Below, piece after piece: positions 42,637 to 51,354 of a stretch of DNA of 64,000 nt (its first letter is position 1; each line of letters begins with the position of its first letter). The translations under genes were made by a program, and so were the position numbers. The notes beneath the pieces are model-generated. The model did not search any database, was not told the origin of the DNA, and saw only the letters and a list, made by a program, of their open reading frames with translations. The stretch spans positions 216,277 to 280,276 of the forward strand of contig NZ_JNYQ01000007.1 in assembly GCF_000717245.1 (NCBI RefSeq), given 5' to 3'. The stretch comes from Kitasatospora papulosa (GTDB lineage: Bacteria; Actinomycetota; Actinomycetes; Streptomycetales; Streptomycetaceae).

Positions 42637-42714
42637 CCGTGGCCCACCGGTCCGGAACAGCTCTCCGCGCCCCGGCCGGCGCGGAGTCCCAGGCACGGAA
42701 GGCGGACCTCATAC

Positions 42715-44262
42715 ATGTCGGCTACCCCTACGTCGGCTCCTCACGCAGAGGCGCCCGCCCCGGTGGCGCTCGAAACCGTCCACATCGACGGGAAGTGGCT
42801 CCCCGCGGCCTCCGGAGCCACGCGGGAGGTCCTCGACCCGGCGGACGCCACCGTCCTGGCTCTCGTCGCCGAGGGCGGCGCCGAGGACGCCGACGCAGCC
42901 GTGGCCGCCGCACGCCGCGCCTTCGACGACGGCCCCTGGCCCCACAAGCCCGTCGCCGAGCGCGCCGAACTGCTGCGCAGGGTCGCCGGACTCCTCCAGC
43001 GGGACCGCGAGGAGATCGCGATCACCGAGAGCCGCGACACCGGCAAGACCCTGGAGGAGGGCCGCGTCGACGTCGACGACGTCACCAACGCCTTCCGCTA
43101 CTTCGCCGACCTCGTCATGAACGAGAGCGGCGGCCGGGTCGTCGACGCCGGCGACCCCGATGTGCACAGTGTCGTCGTGCACGAACCGGTCGGCGTCTGC
43201 TCCCTGATCGCCCCGTGGAACTACCCGCTGCTCCAGGCCAGCTGGAAGATCGCCCCGGCCCTCGCCGCGGGCAACACCTTCGTGCTCAAGCCCAGCGAGG
43301 TCACCCCGCTCTCCACGGTCCACCTGATCCGGCTCCTCGCCGAGGCCGGACTGCCCGACGGTGTCGCCAACCTCGTCACCGGCGCCGGCGACCCCGTGGG
43401 CGCCCGGCTCTCCGAACACCCCGACGTCGACCTCGTCTCCTTCACCGGCGGACTCGCCAGCGGTACGAAGGTCGCCCAGGCGGCCGCACCCACCGTCAAG
43501 AAGGTCGCCCTGGAACTCGGCGGGAAGAACCCCAACGTCGTGTTCGCCGACGCCTGCGCCACCGAGGAAGGCTTCGACACCACCGTCGACCAGGCCCTGA
43601 ACGCCGCGTTCTTCCACAGCGGCCAGGTCTGCTCCGCCGGCGCCCGTCTCATCGTCGAGGAGTCCGTCCGCGACCGCTTCGTCACCGAACTCGCCCGCCG
43701 CGCCGACGCGATCCGGCTCGGCCGGGGCACCGTGGACGGGGTCGAGTGCGGACCGCTCGTCTCCGCGCAGCAGCTCGCCAAGGTCGAGGCGTACGTGGCG
43801 TCCGCCCGCGAGGAGGGTGCCGTCGTCCGCTCCGGCGGCGCACGCCCGGAGCCCTCGGACATCCGGCCCGCCGCGGGCTACTTCTACCGTCCCACCGTCC
43901 TGGACGGCTGCCACCGCGAGATGAAGGTGGTCCGCGAGGAGACCTTCGGCCCGATCCTCACCGTCGAGACCTTCCGTACCGAGGAAGAAGCCATCACCCT
44001 GGCGAACGACACCGACTACGGTCTCGCCGGCGCCGTATGGACCACCGACGCGGGCCGTGCCCGGCGTGTCGCGGGACGGCTGCGGCACGGCACCGTCTGG
44101 ATCAACGACTACCACCCCTACCTTCCGCAGGCCGAATGGGGAGGCTTCGGCAAGTCCGGCACCGGCCGCGAACTCGGCCCCACCGGGCTCGCCGAGTACC
44201 GCGAGTCCAAGCACATCTACCAGAACCTCAACCCGCGCCCCCAGCGCTGGTTCGCCGGCTGA
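42715..44262 (+). CDS. Betaine-aldehyde dehydrogenase-like aldehyde dehydrogenase
   Basis: This 515-residue NAD(P)-dependent enzyme would oxidise betaine aldehyde to glycine betaine. Aldehyde-dehydrogenase motifs are complete: IAPWNYPLLQASWK at ~165-178, KPSE at ~192, E267 in ALELGGKNP and catalytic C306 in HSGQVCSAG, with REETFGPI near 435. The ATG at 42715 is chosen because upstream codons in the same frame are low-quality; GGAAGG lies 12 bases before it. It is followed by a GMC choline dehydrogenase-like gene and a betaine transporter, so it belongs to choline-to-betaine osmoprotection or choline catabolism. The substrate is inferred from this context. Confidence 0.9.
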   Translation: MSATPTSAPHAEAPAPVALETVHIDGKWLPAASGATREVLDPADATVLALVAEGGAEDADAAVAAARRAFDDGPWPHKPVAERAELLRRVAGLLQRDREEIAITESRDTGKTLEEGRVDVDDVTNAFRYFADLVMNESGGRVVDAGDPDVHSVVVHEPVGVCSLIAPWNYPLLQASWKIAPALAAGNTFVLKPSEVTPLSTVHLIRLLAEAGLPDGVANLVTGAGDPVGARLSEHPDVDLVSFTGGLASGTKVAQAAAPTVKKVALELGGKNPNVVFADACATEEGFDTTVDQALNAAFFHSGQVCSAGARLIVEESVRDRFVTELARRADAIRLGRGTVDGVECGPLVSAQQLAKVEAYVASAREEGAVVRSGGARPEPSDIRPAAGYFYRPTVLDGCHREMKVVREETFGPILTVETFRTEEEAITLANDTDYGLAGAVWTTDAGRARRVAGRLRHGTVWINDYHPYLPQAEWGGFGKSGTGRELGPTGLAEYRESKHIYQNLNPRPQRWFAG

Positions 44263-44333
44263 GAGCGACCGCCCCGCCCGGCTGTTCGCAGCACCACGTA
44301 CACGCAAGAACCTTGCAGAAGGAGCAGTGACCG

Positions 44334-45905
44334 ATGCCCCCGTCCCCCAGCACCGCACGCCCCGAACCTGTCGACTACGTGATCGTGGGAGGCGGTACGG
44401 CCGGTTCGGTCATCGCCTCCCGCCTCACCGAGGACCCCGACGTCACCGTCACCGTCATCGAGGGCGGCCCCACCGACATCGACCGCGACGACGTCCTCAC
44501 CCTGCGCCGCTGGCTGGGCCTTCTCGGGGGCGACCTCGACTACGACTACCCCACCACCGAACAGCCCCGCGGCAACTCCCACATCCGGCACAGCCGCGCC
44601 CGCGTCCTCGGGGGCTGCTCCTCGCACAACACGCTGATCAGCTTCAAGCCGCTGCCCGGCGACTGGGACGAATGGGCCGAGGCCGGGGCCGAGGGCTGGG
44701 ACGCCGCGGCGATGGACCCCTACTTCGACCGGCTGCGCAACAACATCGTGCCCGTCGACGAGAAGGACCGGAACGCCATCGCCCGCGACTTCGTCGACGC
44801 GGCGCAGACCGCGGCCGGTGTCCCGCGCGTGGACAGCTTCAACAAGAAGCCCTTCCACGACGGCGTCGGCTTCTTCGACCTCGCCTACCACCCCGAGAAC
44901 AACAAGCGCTCCTCCGCGTCCGTCGCCTACCTGCATCCGCACATCGAGGCCGGAGACCGCCCCAACCTCACGATCCTGCTGGAGACATGGGCGTACCGCC
45001 TCGCGTTCGACGGCAAGCGGGCGACCGGGGTGCACGTGCGGGGCAAGGACGGTACGGAGACGCTGCTGCGCGCCACCCGTGAGGTGATCGTCTGCGCGGG
45101 CGCGGTGGACACCCCGCGCCTGCTGATGCACTCCGGCGTCGGCCCCGCGAAGGACCTCACCGCACTCGGCATCCCCGTCCTCCACGACGCGCCCGGCGTC
45201 GGCGAGAACCTGCTCGACCACCCCGAGTCGGTCATCGTCTGGGAGACCGACGGGCCGATCCCGGAGAACTCCGCCATGGACTCCGACGCGGGCCTCTTCG
45301 TGCGCCGGGACCCCGGATCCAGGGGGCCGGACCTGATGTTCCACTTCTACCAGATCCCCTTCACCGACAACCCGGAGCGCCTCGGCTACGAGAAGCCCGA
45401 GCACGGTGTGTCGATGACCCCGAACATCCCCAAGCCGCGCAGCCGCGGCCGGCTCTACCTCACCAGCGCAGACCCCGAGGTCAAGCCCGCCCTGGACTTC
45501 CGCTACTTCACCGACGAGGACGACTACGACGGCCGCACCCTGGTCGACGGCATCAAGCTCGCCCGCGAGATAGCGAGGACCGAACCGCTGGCCCACTGGC
45601 TCAAGCGCGAGGTGTGCCCCGGCCCCGAGGTCACGTCCGACGAGGACATCAGCGAGTACGCCCGCAAGGTCGCGCACACCGTCTACCACCCGGCCGGAAC
45701 CTGCCGGATCGGGGCGGAGGGCGACCCGGCGGCCGTCGTCGACCCGCAGTTGCGGATCCAGGGCCTGGAGGGCATCCGCATCGCCGACGCGTCCGTCTTC
45801 CCGGCCATGCCCGCTGTGAACCCCATGATCGGCGTCCTGATGGTGGGCGAGAAGTGCGCAGAGCTGCTCCGAGCGACCCCGACCACCGGAGGCGATGTCC
45901 GATGA
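44334..45905 (+). CDS. GMC-family FAD oxidoreductase, choline dehydrogenase-like
   Basis: This 523-residue flavoprotein begins with the FAD-binding dinucleotide fold DYVIVGGGTAGSVIASRL. It has the GMC signatures RVLGGCSSHNTLI (~90-105) and CAGAVDTPRLLMHSGVG, the active-site histidine in HTVYHPAGTCRIG (~455) and the C-terminal ADASVFPAMPAVNPMIGVLMV. It would oxidise choline to betaine aldehyde, which the preceding aldehyde dehydrogenase finishes. It is slightly shorter and more divergent than BetA of E. coli, so another alcohol substrate is possible. ATG at 44334 has GGAG upstream. The next gene overlaps its stop (ATGA). Confidence 0.88.
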   Translation: MPPSPSTARPEPVDYVIVGGGTAGSVIASRLTEDPDVTVTVIEGGPTDIDRDDVLTLRRWLGLLGGDLDYDYPTTEQPRGNSHIRHSRARVLGGCSSHNTLISFKPLPGDWDEWAEAGAEGWDAAAMDPYFDRLRNNIVPVDEKDRNAIARDFVDAAQTAAGVPRVDSFNKKPFHDGVGFFDLAYHPENNKRSSASVAYLHPHIEAGDRPNLTILLETWAYRLAFDGKRATGVHVRGKDGTETLLRATREVIVCAGAVDTPRLLMHSGVGPAKDLTALGIPVLHDAPGVGENLLDHPESVIVWETDGPIPENSAMDSDAGLFVRRDPGSRGPDLMFHFYQIPFTDNPERLGYEKPEHGVSMTPNIPKPRSRGRLYLTSADPEVKPALDFRYFTDEDDYDGRTLVDGIKLAREIARTEPLAHWLKREVCPGPEVTSDEDISEYARKVAHTVYHPAGTCRIGAEGDPAAVVDPQLRIQGLEGIRIADASVFPAMPAVNPMIGVLMVGEKCAELLRATPTTGGDVR

Positions 45906-46966
45906 GTGAAGCCAGTACCCCCGTGTTCAGCGTCAGGAACCTCTGGAAGGTCTTCGGCCCCAAGGCCGAACGCGTCCCCGGCAGCGAACTCGCCGAACTG
46001 CCGGCCGCCGAACTCCGCGAGCGCACCGGCTGCACCGCCGCGGTGCGCGACGTCTCCTTCGACGTCGAGAAGGGCGAGGTCTTCGTCGTCATGGGCCTGT
46101 CGGGCTCCGGCAAGTCCACCCTCGTGCGCTGTCTGACCCGGCTCATCGAACCCACCAGCGGCACCCTCGCCATCGACGGCGAGGACGTCCTGGCGATGGA
46201 CACCCACCGGCTGCGCGAACTGCGCCGCCACCGCGCCGCGATGGTCTTCCAGCACTTCGGGCTGCTCCCGCACCGCACTGTGCTCGACAACGTCGCCTAC
46301 GGCCTGGAGATCCAGGGCCTCGGCAAGGCCGAACGGCGTGCCAAGGCCGCCGAACTGGTCGAGAAGGTCGGCCTCGCAGGCCTGGAGGACCGGCGCCCCT
46401 CGCAGCTCTCCGGCGGCCAGCAGCAGCGTGTCGGGCTGGCCCGCGCCCTCGCCGTCGACCCGTCCGTCCTCCTCTTCGACGAACCGTTCAGCGCGCTCGA
46501 CCCGCTGATCCGGCGTGAGATGCAGGACGAGGTGGTCCGCCTGCACCGCGAGGAGGGCCGCACCATGGTCTTCATCACCCACGACCTCAGCGAGGCCCTC
46601 CGCCTGGGCACCCGCATCGCGCTGATGCGCGACGGCGGCATCGTCCAGCTGGGCACCCCCGAGGAGATCGTCGGCTCGCCCGCCGACGACTACGTACGCG
46701 AGTTCGTCCGGGACGTCCCCCGCGAGCAGGTCCTCACCGTCGCCACCGCCATGCGGCCGCCGACCGCGGGCGAGAGCGAGAGCGGACCCGCCCTCCGGCC
46801 GCGCGCCACCGTCTCCGAGGCCATCGAGGCCGTCTCCCGCTCCGGCGGCCCCGTCGCCCGGGTGATGGACGACGGCAGGCTGCTCGGAGTCGTCGACCAC
46901 GCGTGCCTGCTCGACGTCGTCGCCGGGACGGGCGAGGGCATCGCAGCGCGTGAGGTGACCGTCTGA
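45902..46966 (+). CDS. Glycine betaine/choline ABC transporter ATPase (ProV/OpuAA-like)
   Basis: This 354-residue ATPase powers uptake of glycine betaine or choline. Walker A is GLSGSGKST at ~65-73, the Q-loop AMVFQHFGLLPHRT, the signature LSGGQQQR, Walker B VLLFDEP and the switch histidine in VFITHDLSEA. An N-terminal extension with FGPKAERVPGSELAELPAAELRERTG and a C-terminal CBS-like segment (RATVSEAIEAVSRSGGPVARVMDDGRLLGVV) are both typical of ProV-type osmoregulatory ATPases. It is coupled to the upstream GMC gene (ATGA) and to the permease (TGATG). Confidence 0.94.
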   Translation: MSEASTPVFSVRNLWKVFGPKAERVPGSELAELPAAELRERTGCTAAVRDVSFDVEKGEVFVVMGLSGSGKSTLVRCLTRLIEPTSGTLAIDGEDVLAMDTHRLRELRRHRAAMVFQHFGLLPHRTVLDNVAYGLEIQGLGKAERRAKAAELVEKVGLAGLEDRRPSQLSGGQQQRVGLARALAVDPSVLLFDEPFSALDPLIRREMQDEVVRLHREEGRTMVFITHDLSEALRLGTRIALMRDGGIVQLGTPEEIVGSPADDYVREFVRDVPREQVLTVATAMRPPTAGESESGPALRPRATVSEAIEAVSRSGGPVARVMDDGRLLGVVDHACLLDVVAGTGEGIAAREVTV

Positions 46967-48948
46967 TGGCCACCGCCCAAGCCACCACCCGCACCGCCTC
47001 CGGACCCCCGGGCAAAGGCGCCCTGGCCGCCCTGCGTGAGCGGCCCGCCCTCGCCAAGATCCTGGCGCTGCTGGTCGTCGCCGCCGTCGCCGTACCCCTC
47101 GCGCACGCCCGCTGGGGCGGCGGGGTCTGGCCCGGCGCGCTGACCGTCGACCTGAGCGGCCCGCTCGGCGAGGTCAACGACTGGATCATCGGCAACCGCG
47201 ACAGCCACCCGCTCTTCCTGTACTTCTTCGGCCACATCAGCAACGCCGTCGTCCTGTCGGTGCGCGGGGTCTACCTGGCGCTGCTCGCCCTGGGCTGGGC
47301 CGGTGTCACCGCCGTCGCCGCCCTCGTCGCCTGGCGGACCGCCGGATGGCGCCTCGCGCTGACCGCCGGACTCTCCTTCCTCCTCTGCGGGCTCCTCGGC
47401 ATGTGGGTGCCGACCATGCAGACCCTGGCCCTGATGGTCGTCGCGGTCCTCGTCTCCGTGGTGCTGGGCCTGCTCCTCGGGCTCGCCGGGGGCCTCTCGG
47501 ACCGTACGTTCCGTGTCCTGCGCCCCGTCCTGGACACCATGCAGGTGCTGCCCGCCTTCGCGTATCTGCTGCCCGTCGTGCTGGTGTTCGGCATCGGCGT
47601 GCCCGGTGCGGTCCTCGCCACCGTCGTCTACGCGGCGCCCCCGATGGCACGGCTCACGGCGCTCGGACTGCGCGGGGCCGACCCCGGTGTGATGGAGGCC
47701 GTCGCGTCGCTCGGCGCGACCGGGAGGCAGCGCCTGCTCAGCGCGCGGCTCCCGCTGGCCCGCAAGGAACTCCTCCTCGGTCTCAACCAGACCATCATGA
47801 TGGCGCTGTCGATGGCGGTCATCGCGTCCGTCATCGGCGCCGGCGGCCTGGGCGACCGCGTCTACCAGGCGCTCTCCTCCGTCGACGTCGGAGCCGCGCT
47901 CGCCGCAGGCATCCCGATCGTGCTGCTCGCCGTCGTCCTGGACCGGACGACCGAGGCGGCCGGCCGCAGGATCGGCGCCGAGCCCACCGGCCCCGCCGCC
48001 CTGCGCGGAGCGCGCGGCTGGGGGCTCGCCGCGCTGATCGCCGCGGCCGTCGCCGTCGTGGGCCGCTTCACGGGCGGCCGGATCTGGCCCGAGGGCACTG
48101 TCGTCCCCATCGCCGAGCCCGTCAACACGGCCAAGGACTGGATGGTCGATCACCTCTACACCGGCGTCCCCGTCATCGGCGGAACCGCCGACTGGGCCGC
48201 GCACTTCACCAACTGGGTCCTCAACCCGCTCCGCGACGGACTGCAGGGGCTGCCCTGGTGGGCCGTACTCCTGATCGTCGCCGCCCTCGCCTGGACCATC
48301 GGCACCTGGCGCACCGCTGCCACCGCCGTGCTGGCCATGGCCGCCATCGGTGTGCTCGGTGTCTGGGACCTGTCGATGGACACGCTCAGCCAGGTCGTCG
48401 CCGCCGTCGCCGTCACGCTCGTCCTCGGCTTCGGCATCGCCGTCGGCGCCGCCCGCAGCCGACGCCTCGAACGGCTGCTGCGGCCCGTCCTCGACGTCTT
48501 CCAGACGATGCCGCAGTTCGTCTACCTCATCCCGGTCGTCGCCCTGTTCGGCGTGGGCCGCGCCCCCGCCGCGGCGGCGGCGGTCGTCTACGCGCTGCCC
48601 GCCGTCGTCCGCATCACCACCCAGGGCCTGCGGGGCGTCGACCCCGCCGCGATGGAGTGCGCCCGCTCGCTCGGCGCCACCAGCGGCCAGCGACTGCGCC
48701 AGGTCCAGATCCCGCTGGCCAGGCCCGCGCTGCTGCTCGCCGTGAACCAGGGCGTCGTCCTCGTCCTCGCGGTCGTCATCATCGGCGGACTCGTCGGCTC
48801 CGGCGCCCTCGGCTACGAGGTCGTGTTCGGCCTCGCCCAGGGCGACCTGGCCACCGGTCTCGTCGCGGGCGCCGCCATCGTCTGCCTCGGACTGATGCTG
48901 GACCGGGTCACCCAGCCCACCACCCGCCGCCAGCGGAAGGAGAGCTGA
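46966..48948 (+). CDS. Glycine betaine ABC permease with two fused permease domains
   Basis: This 660-residue protein contains two complete ProW/OpuAB-type permease units. Each has an external-helix region (LSGPLGEVNDWII and AEPVNTAKDWMVDHL), about five or six membrane segments and its own docking loop. The first docking loop is DPGVMEAVASLGATGRQRLLSARLPLA near 240-265 and the second is DPAAMECARSLGATSGQRLRQVQIPLA near 560-590. The two halves are alike, so the gene arose by tandem duplication and fusion. One polypeptide could form the whole channel that other systems build as a homodimer. Its ATG shares one base with the ATPase stop, and the binding-protein gene starts two bases after it. Confidence 0.93.
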   Translation: MATAQATTRTASGPPGKGALAALRERPALAKILALLVVAAVAVPLAHARWGGGVWPGALTVDLSGPLGEVNDWIIGNRDSHPLFLYFFGHISNAVVLSVRGVYLALLALGWAGVTAVAALVAWRTAGWRLALTAGLSFLLCGLLGMWVPTMQTLALMVVAVLVSVVLGLLLGLAGGLSDRTFRVLRPVLDTMQVLPAFAYLLPVVLVFGIGVPGAVLATVVYAAPPMARLTALGLRGADPGVMEAVASLGATGRQRLLSARLPLARKELLLGLNQTIMMALSMAVIASVIGAGGLGDRVYQALSSVDVGAALAAGIPIVLLAVVLDRTTEAAGRRIGAEPTGPAALRGARGWGLAALIAAAVAVVGRFTGGRIWPEGTVVPIAEPVNTAKDWMVDHLYTGVPVIGGTADWAAHFTNWVLNPLRDGLQGLPWWAVLLIVAALAWTIGTWRTAATAVLAMAAIGVLGVWDLSMDTLSQVVAAVAVTLVLGFGIAVGAARSRRLERLLRPVLDVFQTMPQFVYLIPVVALFGVGRAPAAAAAVVYALPAVVRITTQGLRGVDPAAMECARSLGATSGQRLRQVQIPLARPALLLAVNQGVVLVLAVVIIGGLVGSGALGYEVVFGLAQGDLATGLVAGAAIVCLGLMLDRVTQPTTRRQRKES

Positions 48949-48949
48949 C

Positions 48950-49933
48950 ATGGCTCGCACCCGTGACCGCGCCCGTCTCCGTACACCTGCGGCCGTCGCC
49001 TCGGCCGCCGCCCTGCTGGCCGTCACCGGCTGCGGCGCGGCGGACATGACCAAGCAGGCCTCCCCGTTCGCGGCCCCCGCCGACATCAGGACCGTGACGC
49101 TGTCCGTCCAGTCCTGGGTCGGCGCCCAGGCCAACGTGGCCGTCGCCCAGAAGATCCTCGAGGACGAACTGGGCTACCGCGTCGACCTCGTCCAGACCGA
49201 CGAGGTGCCCGCCTGGGACGCTCTCAGCCAGGGCAGGGTCGACGCCATCCTGGAGGACTGGGGGCACCCCGACCAGGAGCAGCTGTACGTCAAGGACAAG
49301 AAGACCATCGTCCCGGGCGGCGACCTCGGAGTCACCGGCCACATCGGCTGGTACGTCCCCAAGTACTGGGCGGACGAGCACCCCGACGTCACGGACTGGA
49401 AGAACCTCGACAGGTACGCCGACGAACTGCGCACCGCGGAGAGCGGCGACAAGGGCCAGCTGATGGACGGTTCCCCGTCCTACGTCACCAACGACAAGGC
49501 GCTGGTGAAGAACCTCGACCTGGACTACAAGGTCGTCTTCGCCGGCTCCGAAGCCGCCCAGATCACGCAGATGCAGCAGTTCGCCAAGGAGAAGAAGCCC
49601 TTCCTCAGCTACTGGTACCAGCCGCAGTGGCTGTTCAACGAGGTACCGATGGTCGAGGTGAAGCTCCCGGAGTACTCCGACGCCTGCGCGGCCAAGGACC
49701 CGGCGGACATCGACTGCGCGTACCCGACGACCCCGCTCCAGAAGTACCTCAACGCGGACTTCTCGAAGCGCGGCGGGGACGCGGCGGCCTTCCTGAAGAA
49801 GTTCCGCTGGTCCGAGAAGGACCAGAACGAGGTGTCCGAACTCATCGCCTCCGAACGGCTGTCACCGGACGAGGCGGCGGGCCGCTGGATCGAGGAGCAC
49901 CCGCAGACCTGGAAGCGGTGGCTGCGGGGGTGA
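48950..49933 (+). CDS. Glycine betaine/choline-binding lipoprotein (OpuAC family)
   Basis: This 327-residue substrate-binding protein of the betaine ABC system has lipobox AVTGC with the lipidated cysteine at ~28. The OpuAC domain begins TVTLSVQSWVGAQANVAVAQKILEDELGY. Aromatic residues likely to cage the quaternary ammonium group are present: W in SWVGAQ, ILEDWGHP, GHIGWYVPKYW and YWYQPQWLF. The ATG at 48950 follows GGAGAGCTGAC. It is the last gene of the cluster and is followed by a perfect hairpin. Confidence 0.94.
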   Translation: MARTRDRARLRTPAAVASAAALLAVTGCGAADMTKQASPFAAPADIRTVTLSVQSWVGAQANVAVAQKILEDELGYRVDLVQTDEVPAWDALSQGRVDAILEDWGHPDQEQLYVKDKKTIVPGGDLGVTGHIGWYVPKYWADEHPDVTDWKNLDRYADELRTAESGDKGQLMDGSPSYVTNDKALVKNLDLDYKVVFAGSEAAQITQMQQFAKEKKPFLSYWYQPQWLFNEVPMVEVKLPEYSDACAAKDPADIDCAYPTTPLQKYLNADFSKRGGDAAAFLKKFRWSEKDQNEVSELIASERLSPDEAAGRWIEEHPQTWKRWLRG

Positions 49934-49963
49934 CCTCGGCGTAGGACTTCCTCCCCGCTTCCC

Positions 49964-49997
49964 GTCAGCCGCCGCGGCACCAGCCGCGGCGGCTGAC
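49964..49997 (+). terminator. Terminator after the betaine cluster
   Basis: GTCAGCCGCCGCGGC (49964-49978) and GCCGCGGCGGCTGAC (49983-49997) form a perfect 15-bp stem with the loop ACCA, 30 bp after the last stop. Confidence 0.88.
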
Positions 49998-50010
49998 TCC
50001 GTCCTCACTA

Positions 50011-50040
50011 TTCACTCAGTACATGTACTGAGGATATAGT
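50011..50040 (+). promoter_or_regulatory. padR promoter with embedded palindromic operator
   Basis: CTCAGTACATGTACTGAG (50015-50032) is a perfect 18-bp palindrome. It lies between TTCACT (50011-50016, possible -35) and TATAGT (50035-50040, -10; 18-bp spacer). The -10 ends 7 bases before the ATG at 50048, so transcription would begin at or next to the start codon and the mRNA would be leaderless. PadR-type autoregulation is the natural reading. Confidence 0.75.
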
Positions 50041-50047
50041 CGGCGGC

Positions 50048-50617
50048 ATGAGCACCCGACACGTCCTCCTGGGGCTGCTCGCTGCCGGTCCCTGCCACGG
50101 CTACGACCTGAAGCGGCAGTACGACGCACGGTTCCCACAGGCCCGTCCGCTCGCCTACGGGCAGGTCTACACCACCCTGCAGCGACTGGTGCGGGACGGC
50201 CTGGCCGCTGTCGACGGCACCGATTCCGACGGCGGCCCGGAGCGCACCCTCTACCGTTCGACCGACGAGGGTTCACGCGAACTGGCCCTCTGGACGGACC
50301 AGATCACCGCCCCGGCCCCCTTCGTGACGAACGAGATCTTCGCCAAGGTGGTGGTCTCGATCCTCGTCGCCGCAGCCGGAGCACCGACAGGACCCGACGG
50401 GCGGAAGCCGGACGCCGCCGCGCACCTGAGGGCGCAGCGCGCCGCCCACATGGAGCGGATGCGCGAGCTCACGGCGCTCAAGACCGCACCGGGCGCAGAT
50501 CTCAGCACGGTGCTGTCCGCCGACTACGCCCTTGCCCATCTCGACGCCGACGTGCGCTGGATGACCACCACGACGGCTCGCATCGACACCCTGACAGCGG
50601 AGGTCAACGCAGCATGA
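50048..50617 (+). CDS. PadR-family transcriptional regulator
   Basis: This 189-residue repressor has a winged-helix domain starting VLLGLLAAGPCHGYDLKRQYD and the wing KEY GQVYTTLQRLVRDGLAAV. The C-terminal helical dimerisation region carries RAQRAAHMERMRELTALK. It probably binds the palindrome in its own promoter and represses the coupled ABC exporter genes until a toxic ligand is bound, as in other PadR/ABC pairs. No ribosome site is seen before the ATG, which fits the leaderless start suggested by the -10 element. The stop overlaps the ATG of the ATPase (ATGA). Confidence 0.92.
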   Translation: MSTRHVLLGLLAAGPCHGYDLKRQYDARFPQARPLAYGQVYTTLQRLVRDGLAAVDGTDSDGGPERTLYRSTDEGSRELALWTDQITAPAPFVTNEIFAKVVVSILVAAAGAPTGPDGRKPDAAAHLRAQRAAHMERMRELTALKTAPGADLSTVLSADYALAHLDADVRWMTTTTARIDTLTAEVNAA

Positions 50618-51354
50618 GCACACGGGAACCACGGCCCTCCCCGGAGTCGTCCGCGCTGATCTCGGCGCACGGACTGAGGAAGTCGTACGGAAGGACCGAG
50701 GCGTTGCGGGGCGCGTCCCTCGAACTGCGCGAGGGCGAGATCCTGGCTGTCGCCGGGGCGAGCGGCAGCGGCAAGTCCACCTTGCTGCACTGTCTTTCGG
50801 GCATCGTGCGCCCGGACGAGGGCGTCGTCACCTACGGGGGCGAACAGCTCGGTCTGCTGCCCGAGGGCCGGCTCGGCGAGCTGCGTCGCAGCGACTTCGG
50901 GGTGGTGTTCCAGTTCGGGCAGCTCATCCCCGAGCTCACCGCGCTCGACAACGTGGCGATGCCGCTGCTGCTCGCCGGTATGCGTCGCGGTCCGGCGCAG
51001 CAGCAGGCGGGGGAGTGGCTGGAGCGCTTCGGTGTCCGGGGGCAGGCGGAACTGCGGCCCGGTGAGATGAGCGGCGGTCAGAGCCAACGAGTCGCGCTGG
51101 CAAGGGCGTTGGTCACCGGTCCCCGCGTGGTTTTCGCCGACGAGCCGACGGGGGCCCTCGACACCCTCGCCGGGGAACAGGTGATGACCGCTCTCGTCCA
51201 CACGGCGCGGGAGTCGGCCACGGCGGTACTGCTGATCACCCACGACGCGCAGGTCGCGGCGTACGCGGACCGCGAGGTGGTGATGAGCGACGGAGTCCTC
51301 CGATCCGGATCGGACGACGTCGTCGGTCAGGAGGCTGCCCGCCGTGAAGGCTGA
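50614..51354 (+). CDS. ABC transporter ATPase, LolD/MacB type
   Basis: This 246-residue ATPase has Walker A GASGSGKST (~48-56), Q-loop VVFQFGQLIPELTALDNV, signature MSGGQSQR, Walker B VVFADEPTGALDT and H-loop LITHDAQVA. The DEPTGALD form and the size are typical of ATPases that work with FtsX-like permeases in export or resistance. ATG at 50614 is preceded by GGAGG in the end of padR. It overlaps the permease gene by 11 bases. The exported substrate is unknown; control by PadR suggests a drug or peptide. Confidence 0.93.
   Translation: MSTREPRPSPESSALISAHGLRKSYGRTEALRGASLELREGEILAVAGASGSGKSTLLHCLSGIVRPDEGVVTYGGEQLGLLPEGRLGELRRSDFGVVFQFGQLIPELTALDNVAMPLLLAGMRRGPAQQQAGEWLERFGVRGQAELRPGEMSGGQSQRVALARALVTGPRVVFADEPTGALDTLAGEQVMTALVHTARESATAVLLITHDAQVAAYADREVVMSDGVLRSGSDDVVGQEAARREG

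Noticed and set aside
46690..49134. 814-codon minus-strand frame opposite the betaine transporter
   Set aside because: Very acidic, repetitive GC-shadow; the plus strand encodes clear ABC transporter components.
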